64,000 nucleotides of DNA from an uncultured Lachnospiraceae bacterium (GTDB taxonomy: Bacteria > Bacillota > Clostridia > Lachnospirales > Lachnospiraceae). The DNA is taken from positions 62,001 to 126,000 of the forward strand of contig CALWES010000006.1 in NCBI GenBank assembly GCA_944377405.1. The letters run 5' to 3'. Under the pieces are notes generated by a model. That model was not told the DNA's origin. It saw nothing but the letters and a program-made list of their open reading frames with translations, and searched no databases. A program made the translations under genes and the position numbers. This document shows positions 17,615 through 26,406 of the stretch, one piece after another; position 1 is the first letter of the stretch, and each line of letters opens with the position of its first letter.

Positions 17615-18709
17615 TTACAGCACCCCAAGGCCTGCCGCCACGTGCCGGATAAAGTCCTGCACATTGGTCACCATGGTCTTTGCACTGAGGCTTCCCCGAT
17701 CCAAAAGTTTATTCACAACGAATTCGTCCGCATCCACCGTGTACAGGAAAACGGGGCGGATGCTGCCATCTGCGTCCACATGATAGGAGGGGGTCATGTT
17801 CCCTGTGGCTATGGTGTGGAGCATGGTGGCGAGGCAGATCACCGTGGTGGCCTGTTCCGTAAGGGCCCTCATCCGGCTCTGTCCCTCATAGACATCCCCG
17901 ATGACCTCCGGCAGGGGGCCGTCGTCCCGGATGGAGCCTGTCAGCACATAGGGGATCCGGTTCTTCTCGATGCTGTACATGATCCCGTTATCGATGCCGT
18001 ATTCCCGGATGAAGCTCTGGATAGAGCCTGACCGTCTTACCTTGTTGATCACATCCAGGTGGTTATAATGTCCGTTGGGCACGGAGGCCTGGGTATAGAT
18101 ATCCTGTCCCAGGGCCGTGTGCAGCAGGGCTCCCTCCAGATCGTGGGTAGCCAGGGCATTTCCCGCCATCAGGCCGTGGACATAGCCGGCTTCCACCATT
18201 TTCTCCATGGCGGTCCTGGCGCCGCTGTCAAAGGCAAAGGCCGGTCCCATGACCCAGAGGATAAAGCCCTGCTCCCTTTCATGACGCAGAAGCTCCTGCA
18301 GGCGGTCATAGTCCCTGGAATAGGAGGTCTCCCGGCTGCGTCCCTGGCGGAACACAAACTTGTCTCCGGCTGCCTCCTCCGCCCCGGAAAATCCCTCCGT
18401 ATGGACATAAATCCCTTCAGAGGCGTCCTCACTGCGGCCGATCACCACCAGATCCCCCTTCCGGAGATTCCGGTTTTCCACAGCAAAGGGCTCCCCATTG
18501 CGGATCACCACGCTGGAATCCATGCGGCTTTTTGCGATCAGCTTCCACTGACCCCCGATCTTAAAGTATTCCGGATACATGGAGGTGCTGTGAAAGCCCT
18601 CCGGGGCGACCCCGTCTGCCTCTGCGGGGATCAGGGCCGCATCCGGCGCCTCCCGGAAAACAGGTTCCTCAAACTCCGGTGCCCGATATACTGGCATCTG
18701 AAATGACAT
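17615..18709 (-). CDS. LOR/SDH-domain protein, archaeal-type ornithine cyclodeaminase-like
   Basis: A 364-residue protein of the TIGR00300 group, the family of the archaeal ornithine cyclodeaminase and of the C-terminal part of the arginine dihydrolase ArgZ. Diagnostic stretches are GSIRDDGPLPEVI, ATMLHTIATGNMTPSY, TVDADEFVVNKLLDRGS and the N-terminal LOR/SDH domain. The likely reaction is NAD-dependent conversion of ornithine to proline and ammonia, but only by family. Start MSFQMPVYRA follows AAAGGAG; longer reading has no site. It precedes the ThrE pair, and a lysine-regulated permease diverges from its promoter side, so the block is about amino-acid handling. Confidence 0.75.
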   Translation of the reverse strand: MSFQMPVYRAPEFEEPVFREAPDAALIPAEADGVAPEGFHSTSMYPEYFKIGGQWKLIAKSRMDSSVVIRNGEPFAVENRNLRKGDLVVIGRSEDASEGIYVHTEGFSGAEEAAGDKFVFRQGRSRETSYSRDYDRLQELLRHEREQGFILWVMGPAFAFDSGARTAMEKMVEAGYVHGLMAGNALATHDLEGALLHTALGQDIYTQASVPNGHYNHLDVINKVRRSGSIQSFIREYGIDNGIMYSIEKNRIPYVLTGSIRDDGPLPEVIGDVYEGQSRMRALTEQATTVICLATMLHTIATGNMTPSYHVDADGSIRPVFLYTVDADEFVVNKLLDRGSLSAKTMVTNVQDFIRHVAAGLGVL

Positions 18710-18865
18710 GCTTTTTCTGCTCCTTTTTTCTGCTGTTTCCAGAGGGCAGGCCCAAAGTTCCCTCCTGGACCCTGCGCCTCCGGTCTGTCCTTTACAGCAT
18801 AGCATCTTGCCCTCCAAAAACCAACTGCTTTCGCAAGAAAGTCCTTTGAAAATCAAAATTTTTTA

Positions 18866-18894
18866 TTGACAGGCTAAATCAACTGTGCTATAAA
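18866..18894 (+). promoter_or_regulatory. Promoter of the lysine-riboswitch transcript
   Basis: TTGACA (18866-18871), 17-bp spacer, TATAAA (18889-18894), about 50 bp before the riboswitch P1 stem. A small hairpin TCCTGCA/TGCAGGA (18920-18939) lies between. Confidence 0.75.
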
Positions 18895-18945
18895 ATTGCT
18901 CAAACAAAATAAAGCTGTCTCCTGCACCTTCATGCAGGATAACAG

Positions 18946-19114
18946 GAAGGATAGAGGAGCGGAATGCTATCAGTACCCGTGGCGTACAGGCTGACAGAGG
19001 CTGTCACGGCGAAAGGAGACATCCGCCGAGGCTGTATCGGATCTGCCGCCCATACAGGCCGGGCCACAGTAATAAGATGCTGTGGACTGTCACGTCTCAG
19101 TGAAGCGCTATCAA
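18946..19114 (+). promoter_or_regulatory. Lysine riboswitch (L box)
   Basis: The conserved L-box elements occur in order: GGATAGAGG.GCG.A at the 5' side, AGTA (18971-18974), AAAGGAGACATCCGCCGAGGC (close to the consensus AAGGGGAGCGTCGCCGAAGC), GGCC-GGGCC, GGACTGTCA (19084-19092) and the 3' GCTATC. P1 is GATAG (18950-18954) with CTATC (19108-19112). A terminator follows. With lysine bound, transcription should stop before the permease. Confidence 0.85.
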
Positions 19115-19157
19115 GGTTTAAGCAGCGGATGCCGAAGTGCAGAAAAAGGGTTTATTC

Positions 19158-19191
19158 CACGGAGTGTTTCAAAAAACACTCCGTGTTTTTT
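19158..19191 (+). terminator. Terminator of the lysine riboswitch expression platform
   Basis: CACGGAGTGTTT, loop CAAA, AAACACTCCGTG, then TTTTTT; 12 perfect base pairs, 75 bp before the permease start. Confidence 0.9.
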
Positions 19192-19266
19192 GTTTCAGGA
19201 ATGGATCCCGGAGACCGGACCAGTTGGAGTCAGCTTTCAATCATTGTTTTGAAAGGAGACTTTATA

Positions 19267-20709
19267 ATGGACGGTTATTCAAAGGAGACCAGAATGCAGC
19301 AGGAAGAGCTTTTAAGCTCGGAAAAAACGGAATTCCGACGGGAGGTGGGCCTCTTTGGCGGCATCTCCGTACTGGCGGGGATCATGATCGGTTCCGGCAT
19401 CTTTTACATTGGAGGGATCGTGCTGCTCCGCTGCGGCATGAGCCTTGGGCTTGCCCTCCTGGTATGGATCCTGGGGGGCCTTGTGACCCTTATGAGCGGA
19501 ATCTGCTATGCGGAGCTCGGAGCCATGATGCCAAAGGCCGGCGGCGGCTATGTTTACCTGAGGGAGGCCTATGGAGAACGCATCGCCTTTATGAGCGGCT
19601 TTTCCAACTTTATCCTGGGCTCCTCCGGCTCCATTGCTGCCCTGGCAGTGGCATTTTCCTCTGCCATCGCAAGCCTTATGCCCGGCAGCCTGTTTGCAGA
19701 AAACACCCTGCTTCAGAAGGGCTTCGGCATCCTCATGGTGCTGATCCTAACGGCCATCAACATCTTCGGTATCAAGCTGGGAAGCACGGTCCAGAACATC
19801 TTCATGATCCTGAAGATGCTCCCCATCGCCCTGATCCTGATCTGCGGCCTGTTTATGGGAACGGAGAATCCCGATCTGTCCCTCATGCCCCAGGGAGATG
19901 TAAGCATTCCAGCCCTTCTCGGCATGATGGCCTACGGCGTTGTGGCTACCATGTGGGCCTATGAGGGGTGGATGAACCTAAACGGCATCGCCGAGGAGAT
20001 CAAGAAGCCTTCCAAAAACATTCCCCTTGCCATCATCTTCTCCATCATCGGGGTCACGGCCCTGTATGTACTTTTCAATTTTGCGGTTTACCGGGTCCTT
20101 CCCTACAGCACCATCCTTACCATGATCGGTTCAGGGAATGACTACCTGGGCACAGAGGCCGCAGGCGTCCTCTTCGGCAATGCGGGAGGCATTATCGTTG
20201 CCATCGCCATGGTCCTGGCCATCTTCAATTCCCTGAACGGCTGTGTCATGGTCTTCCCCCGCACCTATTACGCCATGGCAAAGGATAAGGCCTTCTTCCA
20301 GAGCCTCGGTCACCTGCATCCGGTATACCGGACCCCGGCCAATGCCCTGGTGGCTTCCGCCCTGGTCTCCATCCTGCTGATCTGCACCCGGAACCTAAGC
20401 CAGCTCACGAGCCTGGTGGCCTTCTGCGGCATGCTCTTCAACAGCCTGGTGTTCTACGCCGTAAAGGTCTTCCGGAAAAAATATCCGGAGATGCACAGAC
20501 CCTATAAGGTATGGTTCTATCCGGCCCTGATCTATGTGATCATCGCCATTATGGCGGGCCTTGCCATCAACACCTTTATCGAGGATCCCATGACCTCCGC
20601 CATCGGTCTTGCGGTTCCCGCTGCCGGTCTCCTCCTTTATGAGCTGGTCTTCAAAAGGCAGCGGGAGGTCTCCGGAGAGCTCTGTCAGGAAGCTGACGGA
20701 AATATCTGA
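19267..20709 (+). CDS. APC-family amino-acid permease, probably for lysine
   Basis: A 480-residue permease with about 12 membrane segments and the APC core start GGISVLAGIMIGSGIFYIGG (residues ~33-52). It carries amino acids across the inner membrane, as exchanger or symporter. The closest-looking relatives are LAT-type exchangers; the L box upstream says that it handles lysine. Start MDGYSKETRMQQ has AAAGGAGAC 6-14 bases upstream; the long 5' extension in frame is riboswitch RNA and not protein. Confidence 0.85.
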   Translation: MDGYSKETRMQQEELLSSEKTEFRREVGLFGGISVLAGIMIGSGIFYIGGIVLLRCGMSLGLALLVWILGGLVTLMSGICYAELGAMMPKAGGGYVYLREAYGERIAFMSGFSNFILGSSGSIAALAVAFSSAIASLMPGSLFAENTLLQKGFGILMVLILTAINIFGIKLGSTVQNIFMILKMLPIALILICGLFMGTENPDLSLMPQGDVSIPALLGMMAYGVVATMWAYEGWMNLNGIAEEIKKPSKNIPLAIIFSIIGVTALYVLFNFAVYRVLPYSTILTMIGSGNDYLGTEAAGVLFGNAGGIIVAIAMVLAIFNSLNGCVMVFPRTYYAMAKDKAFFQSLGHLHPVYRTPANALVASALVSILLICTRNLSQLTSLVAFCGMLFNSLVFYAVKVFRKKYPEMHRPYKVWFYPALIYVIIAIMAGLAINTFIEDPMTSAIGLAVPAAGLLLYELVFKRQREVSGELCQEADGNI

Positions 20710-20768
20710 TGGAACCCCGTAGGGAATATGAAATCACAGCATTTTATCAAGCAGAACAGGAGAAAGCT

Positions 20769-22376
20769 ATGTCATCACTCGTGATCTATAACGCAAAAAT
20801 ATATGTGGAAAAAGGACATTTTGAGGAGGCCCTTCTTGCGGCGGAGGGCGTGATCCGCTCCGTCGGATCCAATGAGGAGATCCTCTCCCAGGCCCCCGCC
20901 GACGCCCGGCGTTATGACGCCGCCGGCAGGACCGTGGTCCCCGGCTTCAACGACTCCCACCAGCACATGCAGAGCGTGGGGGAGATCCTCTCCAACATCC
21001 AGCTTCTGGGAGCCGACAGCATCGGAGAGGTAAAGCGCAGGGTCCGGGAATTCATTGAGAAAAATCATCCGGCTCCCGGCACCGTACTCCACGGAATGGG
21101 CTGGAATCAGGATTATTTCAAGGATGAGCACCGGCTGCTCCTTAAGGAGGACCTGGATGAGATGGCTCCGGACTATCCCCTGATCCTGGAGCGGGCCTGC
21201 GGCCATATCCTTACTGCCAACAGTCCTGCCTTGGCCCTGGCTGGGATCACCGGTTCCACCGTGCCCGCGGAAGGCGGCGCCATCGATCTGGATGAGCAGG
21301 GAGAGCCCACCGGCGTCATCCGGGAAAATGCCTGCTCCCAGGTGCTTCGCATTATCCCTCCTGCCACGGAGGAGACTCTGGATGCCCAGCTGCGCCTTGC
21401 CATGGCCCACGCAGCAGAATGCGGCGTGACCTCCGTTCAGTCCATGGACATGCGCCCCGGAAAATGGCGGGAGACCTGGGCTGCCTACCAGCGGGTACAG
21501 GCAAAGGATCCCACCGTCCGGGTCTACCAGCAGGTGAACTTCATGGAGCCGGTGGAATTCCGGCAGTTCCTTTCCGAGGGCTTCCATACGGGAATGGGGG
21601 ATCCCTTCCTGAAGATCGGTCCTCTCAAGATGTTTGCCGACGGCAGCCTGGGTGCCCGGACAGCCCTGATGCGGTCCCCCTATCATGACGATCCCTCCAC
21701 CCAGGGCATGGCCACCCTGACCCAGGAGACCCTGGATGAGATGGTGGAGATCGCCACGGAGCATGACTGCAGCTGCGTTGTCCACGCCATCGGCGACGGT
21801 GCTATCCATATGGTCCTTTCCTCTTATGAGAAGATCCTGAAGGACGGAAAGAATCCCCTGCGCCATGGCATCGTCCACTGCCAGATCACGGACCGGCCCA
21901 TGCTGGAGCGGTTCCGGGCAAACGACATCCTGGCCCTGGTCCAGCCCATCTTCCTTCATTATGATATGACTGTAGTAGAAGACCGGGTAGGAAAGGAGCT
22001 GGCTTCCACCAGCTACGCCTTTGAGACCCTCCGCCGCCTTGGAGTCCATGAGAGCTTCGGTACCGACAGCCCCGTAGAGGATATGAATGCCATCAACAAC
22101 CTCTACTGCGCCGTTACCAGAAAGAACCTTTCCGGAGAGCCTGCAGAGGGCTTCCATCCGGAGGAGTGCATGGACATTTATGACGCCGTGGATGCCTACA
22201 CCTATGAATCCGCCTATGTCAGCTTTGAGGAAGGGGTCAAGGGCCGCTTAAAGCCCGGCTATTATGCGGATATGGTGGTCCTGAGCCAGGATATCTTCAC
22301 CATCCCTGCAGACGAGATCATTCAGACAAAGGTGGAGGCCACCATCGTGGACGGGCGCTTCGTTTACGAAAGATAA
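20769..22376 (+). CDS. Amidohydrolase of the YtcJ type
   Basis: A 535-residue metal-dependent amidohydrolase (amidohydrolase-3 family). Metal-ligand motifs are GFNDSHQHM (HxH, residues ~65-73), FADGSLGARTA, HAIGDGAI and GTDSPVEDMN near the C-terminus. The substrate is unknown; some members cleave N-acyl or ring amides. It follows the permease by 59 bp with its own AGGAG, so it is probably under the same lysine riboswitch, which hints at a lysine derivative or other amide taken up by the permease (inference). An in-frame ATG overlapping the permease stop (20709) is possible but has no ribosome site. Confidence 0.82.
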   Translation: MSSLVIYNAKIYVEKGHFEEALLAAEGVIRSVGSNEEILSQAPADARRYDAAGRTVVPGFNDSHQHMQSVGEILSNIQLLGADSIGEVKRRVREFIEKNHPAPGTVLHGMGWNQDYFKDEHRLLLKEDLDEMAPDYPLILERACGHILTANSPALALAGITGSTVPAEGGAIDLDEQGEPTGVIRENACSQVLRIIPPATEETLDAQLRLAMAHAAECGVTSVQSMDMRPGKWRETWAAYQRVQAKDPTVRVYQQVNFMEPVEFRQFLSEGFHTGMGDPFLKIGPLKMFADGSLGARTALMRSPYHDDPSTQGMATLTQETLDEMVEIATEHDCSCVVHAIGDGAIHMVLSSYEKILKDGKNPLRHGIVHCQITDRPMLERFRANDILALVQPIFLHYDMTVVEDRVGKELASTSYAFETLRRLGVHESFGTDSPVEDMNAINNLYCAVTRKNLSGEPAEGFHPEECMDIYDAVDAYTYESAYVSFEEGVKGRLKPGYYADMVVLSQDIFTIPADEIIQTKVEATIVDGRFVYER

Positions 22377-22413
22377 AGCTCTCTGTCCCACTATCATTTG
22401 ATCATATTGATTG

Positions 22414-22463
22414 AAAAAAGGACCTGTCACATCATCCAGAGGGTGATATGACAGGCCTTTTTA
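22414..22463 (+). terminator. Bidirectional terminator between convergent operons
   Basis: AAAAAAGGACCTGTCA with an inner ATCA/TGAT pair and TGACAGGCCTTTTT; A-run and T-run on both sides serve the amidohydrolase (plus) and the peptide importer (minus). Confidence 0.8.
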
Positions 22464-22477
22464 TATACTGTGTCTCT

Positions 22478-23455
22478 TTACTGTTCCATCGCCTTATAAC
22501 AGGCTACCCTATGTCCCGGGGATACCTCCCTGAGTACCGGCTCTTCCCTGCAGCAGCACTCGTCTGCGGACGGGCAGCGTGTATGGAATACGCAGCCATG
22601 GAATTCATCCGTGCGGACGGGAAGTTCTCCCTTCAGCATCTCCCTGGATTTTCCTTTCTTGGAAATATCCGGGATCGAGGCAAACAGAGCCTTCGTGTAG
22701 GGATGCATGGGATTGGCAAAGAGTTCCTCCGTAGGTGCTTCCTCTACCAGGGATCCCAGATACATGACACCGATCCGGTCGGACAGATATCTCACCACTC
22801 CCATATCATGGGAGATGAACAGCAGCGTCAGTCCCATCTCCTTCTGCAGCTCCGTCAGCATGTTCAGAATCTGTGCCTGAATGGACACGTCCAGAGCCGA
22901 TACCGGCTCATCACAGACTATCAGCTTCGGCTTTATGATCAGGGCCCGGGCAATGCCCAGACGCTGCACCTGTCCGCCGGAAAGCTCATGGGGAAAGCGG
23001 AAATAGTGCTCCGGGGAAAGGCCAACTTTTTCCAGGATGGAAAGGACCATATCCCTTCTCTTTTCTGCGTCCTGCTCCCCCTGAACGATCAGAGGCTCCT
23101 CCAGGATGGTTCCGATACGCTGCCAGGGACTTAAGGAAGACAGGGGATCCTGGAAGACCATCTGGATATCCCGCCGCAGGGGGCGGAACTCCTTTTCCGA
23201 AAGCCGTACCAGGTCTTTCCCCTGGTACCAGATCTCTCCTTCCTCCGGTTTTGTCAGGCCAAGGATGGAACGGCCGGTGGTGGTCTTTCCGCAGCCGGAC
23301 TCTCCCACAAGTCCGTAGGTCTCTCCCTCATAGATCTGCAGAGACAGACCGGATACCGCATTCATGTGTGTCTTTGGGGGGAACAGCTTCCCCAGGGGCC
23401 CATAGATGGGATACCGTTTCCGCAGACCCTTTACTTCAACCATTGGGGTATTCAT
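22478..23455 (-). CDS. Oligopeptide/dipeptide ABC importer ATPase, OppF/DppF type
   Basis: A 325-residue ATPase with Walker A GESGCGKTT, signature LSGGQVQRLGIARAL, Walker B LIVCDEPVSALDVS and the C-terminal oligopeptide-family domain with CVFHTRCPSADECC, which in this family can bind an Fe-S cluster. Last gene of the importer operon; starts inside the end of the OppD-type gene (ATGA). Confidence 0.92.
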   Translation of the reverse strand: MNTPMVEVKGLRKRYPIYGPLGKLFPPKTHMNAVSGLSLQIYEGETYGLVGESGCGKTTTGRSILGLTKPEEGEIWYQGKDLVRLSEKEFRPLRRDIQMVFQDPLSSLSPWQRIGTILEEPLIVQGEQDAEKRRDMVLSILEKVGLSPEHYFRFPHELSGGQVQRLGIARALIIKPKLIVCDEPVSALDVSIQAQILNMLTELQKEMGLTLLFISHDMGVVRYLSDRIGVMYLGSLVEEAPTEELFANPMHPYTKALFASIPDISKKGKSREMLKGELPVRTDEFHGCVFHTRCPSADECCCREEPVLREVSPGHRVACYKAMEQ

Positions 23456-24474
23456 TCCTTTTCCTCCTTTCCTGCATCCTCAGAGGAGGCATAATTCCAG
23501 CATTTTACCCGGTGTCCCGGGGACACCTCTATTGCAGGAGGATCACATTTGCGGCAATGCTCCGTGGCATAAGGGCAGCGGGTACAGAAATGGCAGCCCT
23601 CCGGCACTGCAGACAGCGGCGGCACCATGCCTTCGATCACCGGAAGAGGCTTTCCTCTCTGGACATCCAGATTGGGGATGCACGCCAGAAGTCCTCTGGT
23701 ATAGGGGTGCATGGGGTGGGTGAACAGCTCCTCTGTTTCCGCCTCCTCCACGATCTGCCCCAGATACATGACCCGTACACTGTGACACAGCTGCGCCATG
23801 GCACTCAGGTCATGGGTAATAAACAATACGGACATACCCAGGGTCTTGTTCAGCCTTGCGATCAGATCCAGGATCTGCTCCTGGATCGTTACGTCCAGGG
23901 CTGTGGTCGGCTCGTCTGCGATCAGCAGGGCCGGCTCACAGGCCAGGGCCATGGCGATCATCACCCTCTGCTGCATTCCTCCTGAAAGCTCATAGGGATA
24001 CTGATGCAGGCAGCGGGCCGGATCCGGGATACCCACAAGGCTCAGAAGCTCCTGGCTCCGTTCCATGGCCTGCTTCCGGTTCATACCCTTATGAAGCCGC
24101 AGCACCTCTCCCATCTGCTTTGCAACGGTATGGACCGGGCTCAGGGAGGTAAGGGGATCCTGGAAGATCACGGAGATCCGGTTTCCACGGATACTCCTTA
24201 AAGCGGACAGAGGCAGCTGAAGCAGATCCTGCCCTTCAAAGCGGATGCTGCCTTCATAGCTCAGGTCCGACTCATACTCCCGCAGTCTGAGGATCGACTG
24301 GGACATGACGCTCTTTCCGGAACCGGATTCGCCCACGACACCCACGATCTCTCCAGGGTAGATCTTAAGGTCCACTCCGTCTACTGCAGCCATGGGCCCC
24401 TTTCTTCCCGGAAAGAGGACGCGGAAGCCTTTGATCTCCAGTAAGGGTTCTTTTTTCGTTCCGCTCTGTTCCAT
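23452..24474 (-). CDS. Oligopeptide/dipeptide ABC importer ATPase, OppD/DppD type
   Basis: A 340-residue ATPase: Walker A GESGSGKSV, signature LSGGMQQRVMIAMAL, Walker B LLIADEPTTALDVT, and the C-terminal CHFCTRCPYATEHC cysteine segment. Pairs with the OppF-type subunit. The start overlaps the preceding permease stop by one base (TAATG). Confidence 0.92.
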   Translation of the reverse strand: MEQSGTKKEPLLEIKGFRVLFPGRKGPMAAVDGVDLKIYPGEIVGVVGESGSGKSVMSQSILRLREYESDLSYEGSIRFEGQDLLQLPLSALRSIRGNRISVIFQDPLTSLSPVHTVAKQMGEVLRLHKGMNRKQAMERSQELLSLVGIPDPARCLHQYPYELSGGMQQRVMIAMALACEPALLIADEPTTALDVTIQEQILDLIARLNKTLGMSVLFITHDLSAMAQLCHSVRVMYLGQIVEEAETEELFTHPMHPYTRGLLACIPNLDVQRGKPLPVIEGMVPPLSAVPEGCHFCTRCPYATEHCRKCDPPAIEVSPGHRVKCWNYASSEDAGKEEKE

Positions 24475-25367
24475 TATTTTTTCCTCCTTCCTGCAGTGCG
24501 GGGATCCAGATAATCCCGCAGACCGTCACCCAGCAGGCTGAGGCTGAGCACACATAAGATCAGCGCTCCACCCGGGAAGATCACGGTCCAGGCCGCCTTC
24601 TGAAGTACCTGCTTGCTGGCCTGAAGGATATTGCCCCAGCTGGCCGCCGGAGCAGGAATACCGGCACCCAGGAAGCTCAGGGATGCCTCGGAAAGGATCG
24701 CCTGGGCAAAGATGAAGGATGCCTGCACCGTCAGGGGCGAAATTACGCTGGGCAGGATCAGCTTCCACAGGATCCGGCCATTGCTGGCACCCTGGACCCT
24801 GGCTGCCTCCACAAAGGTCTGGTTTTTCGTTACCAGCGCGCTGGAGCGGACGATCCGGGCCACGCTGGGCGTATATACAATGGTCAGCGCCAGTATGACA
24901 TTCAGATTGCTGGCTCCCAGGGCTGCCATCAGTGCAATGGCAAGCAATATGCCCGGGATCGCAATCAGGCCGTCACAGATCCGCATGAGGATATGATCCA
25001 GGATCTTGAAATAGCTGGCATAAATTCCAATGATGGTACCAAAAATACAGGACAGGACCGCTACTGCTCCGCCTACCACCAAGGAAGAGCGGGCCCCGTA
25101 AAGTACCCGGATAAAGAGGTCTCTTCCGAACTCATCCGTCCCGAAGATGTGCTCGGCACTGGGAGGCTTCAGACGCTGGGAAACCTCCATGGCATTGGGA
25201 TCCACCGGACTGACTGCCGGAATGATGATGGCTGCCAGAACGATGATGAGAAACACGCAGGCTCCTATAATAAGACCCGGATTCTCCAGAATCCGTTCCC
25301 GGCGCAGCATCCTCTGCTCCCGGACAATGGCAGCTCCCACGGCGGGAGCAAGCTTGTTTTTCGACAT
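24474..25367 (-). CDS. Peptide-type ABC importer permease, DppC-like
   Basis: A 297-residue permease with an N-terminal OppC-type domain, about six membrane segments and the EAA loop EAARVQGASNGRILWKLILP. Start MSKNKLAPAVGA follows AAGGAGGAAGAT; the longer frame overlaps the upstream permease and has no site. Confidence 0.9.
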   Translation of the reverse strand: MSKNKLAPAVGAAIVREQRMLRRERILENPGLIIGACVFLIIVLAAIIIPAVSPVDPNAMEVSQRLKPPSAEHIFGTDEFGRDLFIRVLYGARSSLVVGGAVAVLSCIFGTIIGIYASYFKILDHILMRICDGLIAIPGILLAIALMAALGASNLNVILALTIVYTPSVARIVRSSALVTKNQTFVEAARVQGASNGRILWKLILPSVISPLTVQASFIFAQAILSEASLSFLGAGIPAPAASWGNILQASKQVLQKAAWTVIFPGGALILCVLSLSLLGDGLRDYLDPRTAGRRKK

Positions 25368-25377
25368 ATCTTCCTCC

Positions 25378-26328
25378 TTACTTCCGGCCAAGCTGGATCC
25401 GCGGATCCACCAATCCATACAGGATATCCACTACCAGATTTACAAGAACATAGATCACCGTAATAAAAAGCACCACACCCTGGATCACGAAAACATCCCG
25501 CTGATTGATGGAGCTCATGGTAAGCATTCCGAGGCCGGGAATGTTGAAGATGACCTCTGTGACGATGGTTCCCGTTACCAGGCTTCCAAAAGACTGGCCT
25601 ACTACCGTAAGGATGGTGGGTGCCGCATTTTTCAAAGCCTGTCCGAACATGATGGCGCTCTCCCGCAGGCCCTTGGCCCTGGCGGTCCGGATGTAATTCT
25701 TATAGAGGACCTCCAGCAGGGCAGAACGGGTCATCCTGGTGATATAGGCTGCCTGTACGATACCGAGGGACAGGGCCGGCAGGATCAGATACCGCAGATG
25801 CTCCCAGAGTCCCTGCTCCAGGGGCGCATAGCCCGCCACCGGCAGCCAGCGCAGATACACGCCGAAGAAAAGCATCAGGAACATACTCAGAAGGAATCCG
25901 GGCACCGCCGTTCCCAGGAGGGAGATGGATACGGTTGCCAGATCCACGGCTGTCCCCCGCTTATAAGCCGCCAGCATGCCCATGGGGATGGCAAAGATCA
26001 GGGAAAGGACCTGGGCCAAGATGGCCAGACTCAGGGTTGGTCCGAAGTATTCGGCAATGGCGGTAAGCACCGGCATATCCAGGAAATAGGACTGCCCCCA
26101 GTCACCGTGAAATACCCCTGCCAGCCAGTCCACATACTGCACCAGGAAGGGCCTGTCAAAGCCCAGCTGTGCATTGAGCTCTGCAATCTGCTCTGCACTG
26201 GCCTCCAGTCCCAGCATGGCAGTGGCCGGTCCTCCCGGGATCAGATAGACGACAAGGAAGATAACCACCGATACCACAAACAGCACCGGAAGCAGGGAGA
26301 GAATACGCTTAAGGATATAAGAAAGCAT
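25378..26328 (-). CDS. Peptide-type ABC importer permease, DppB-like
   Basis: A 316-residue permease starting MLSYILKRILSLLPVLF, the standard DppB/OppB N-terminus, with six membrane segments and the EAA loop EVLYKNYIRTARAKGLRES. First gene after the internal terminator that follows the binding-protein gene. Confidence 0.92.
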   Translation of the reverse strand: MLSYILKRILSLLPVLFVVSVVIFLVVYLIPGGPATAMLGLEASAEQIAELNAQLGFDRPFLVQYVDWLAGVFHGDWGQSYFLDMPVLTAIAEYFGPTLSLAILAQVLSLIFAIPMGMLAAYKRGTAVDLATVSISLLGTAVPGFLLSMFLMLFFGVYLRWLPVAGYAPLEQGLWEHLRYLILPALSLGIVQAAYITRMTRSALLEVLYKNYIRTARAKGLRESAIMFGQALKNAAPTILTVVGQSFGSLVTGTIVTEVIFNIPGLGMLTMSSINQRDVFVIQGVVLFITVIYVLVNLVVDILYGLVDPRIQLGRK

Positions 26329-26356
26329 ATATTGTTACCCCTTTGAACATAAAATA

Positions 26357-26392
26357 ATAAAAACCCGGGCACGCCCGAAAGGCGTGTCCGGG
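26357..26392 (-). terminator. Terminator inside the peptide importer operon
   Basis: Minus strand CCCGGACACGCC, short loop, GGCGTGCCCGGG followed by TTTTTATTATTTT. It sits between the binding-protein gene and the permease genes, so the binding protein is expected to be made in excess with partial read-through to the rest. Confidence 0.8.
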
Positions 26393-26406
26393 CAATAATG
26401 GAAAGA

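Noticed and set aside
18964-19266. 100-codon N-terminal extension of the permease
   Set aside because: The segment is the lysine riboswitch and its terminator; a proper ribosome site stands before the ATG at 19267.
25147-26346. 399-codon open frame on the plus strand opposite the peptide permease genes
   Set aside because: It is antisense to two clear permease genes, has no family-like sequence and no ribosome site; GC-rich third positions keep the opposite strand open.
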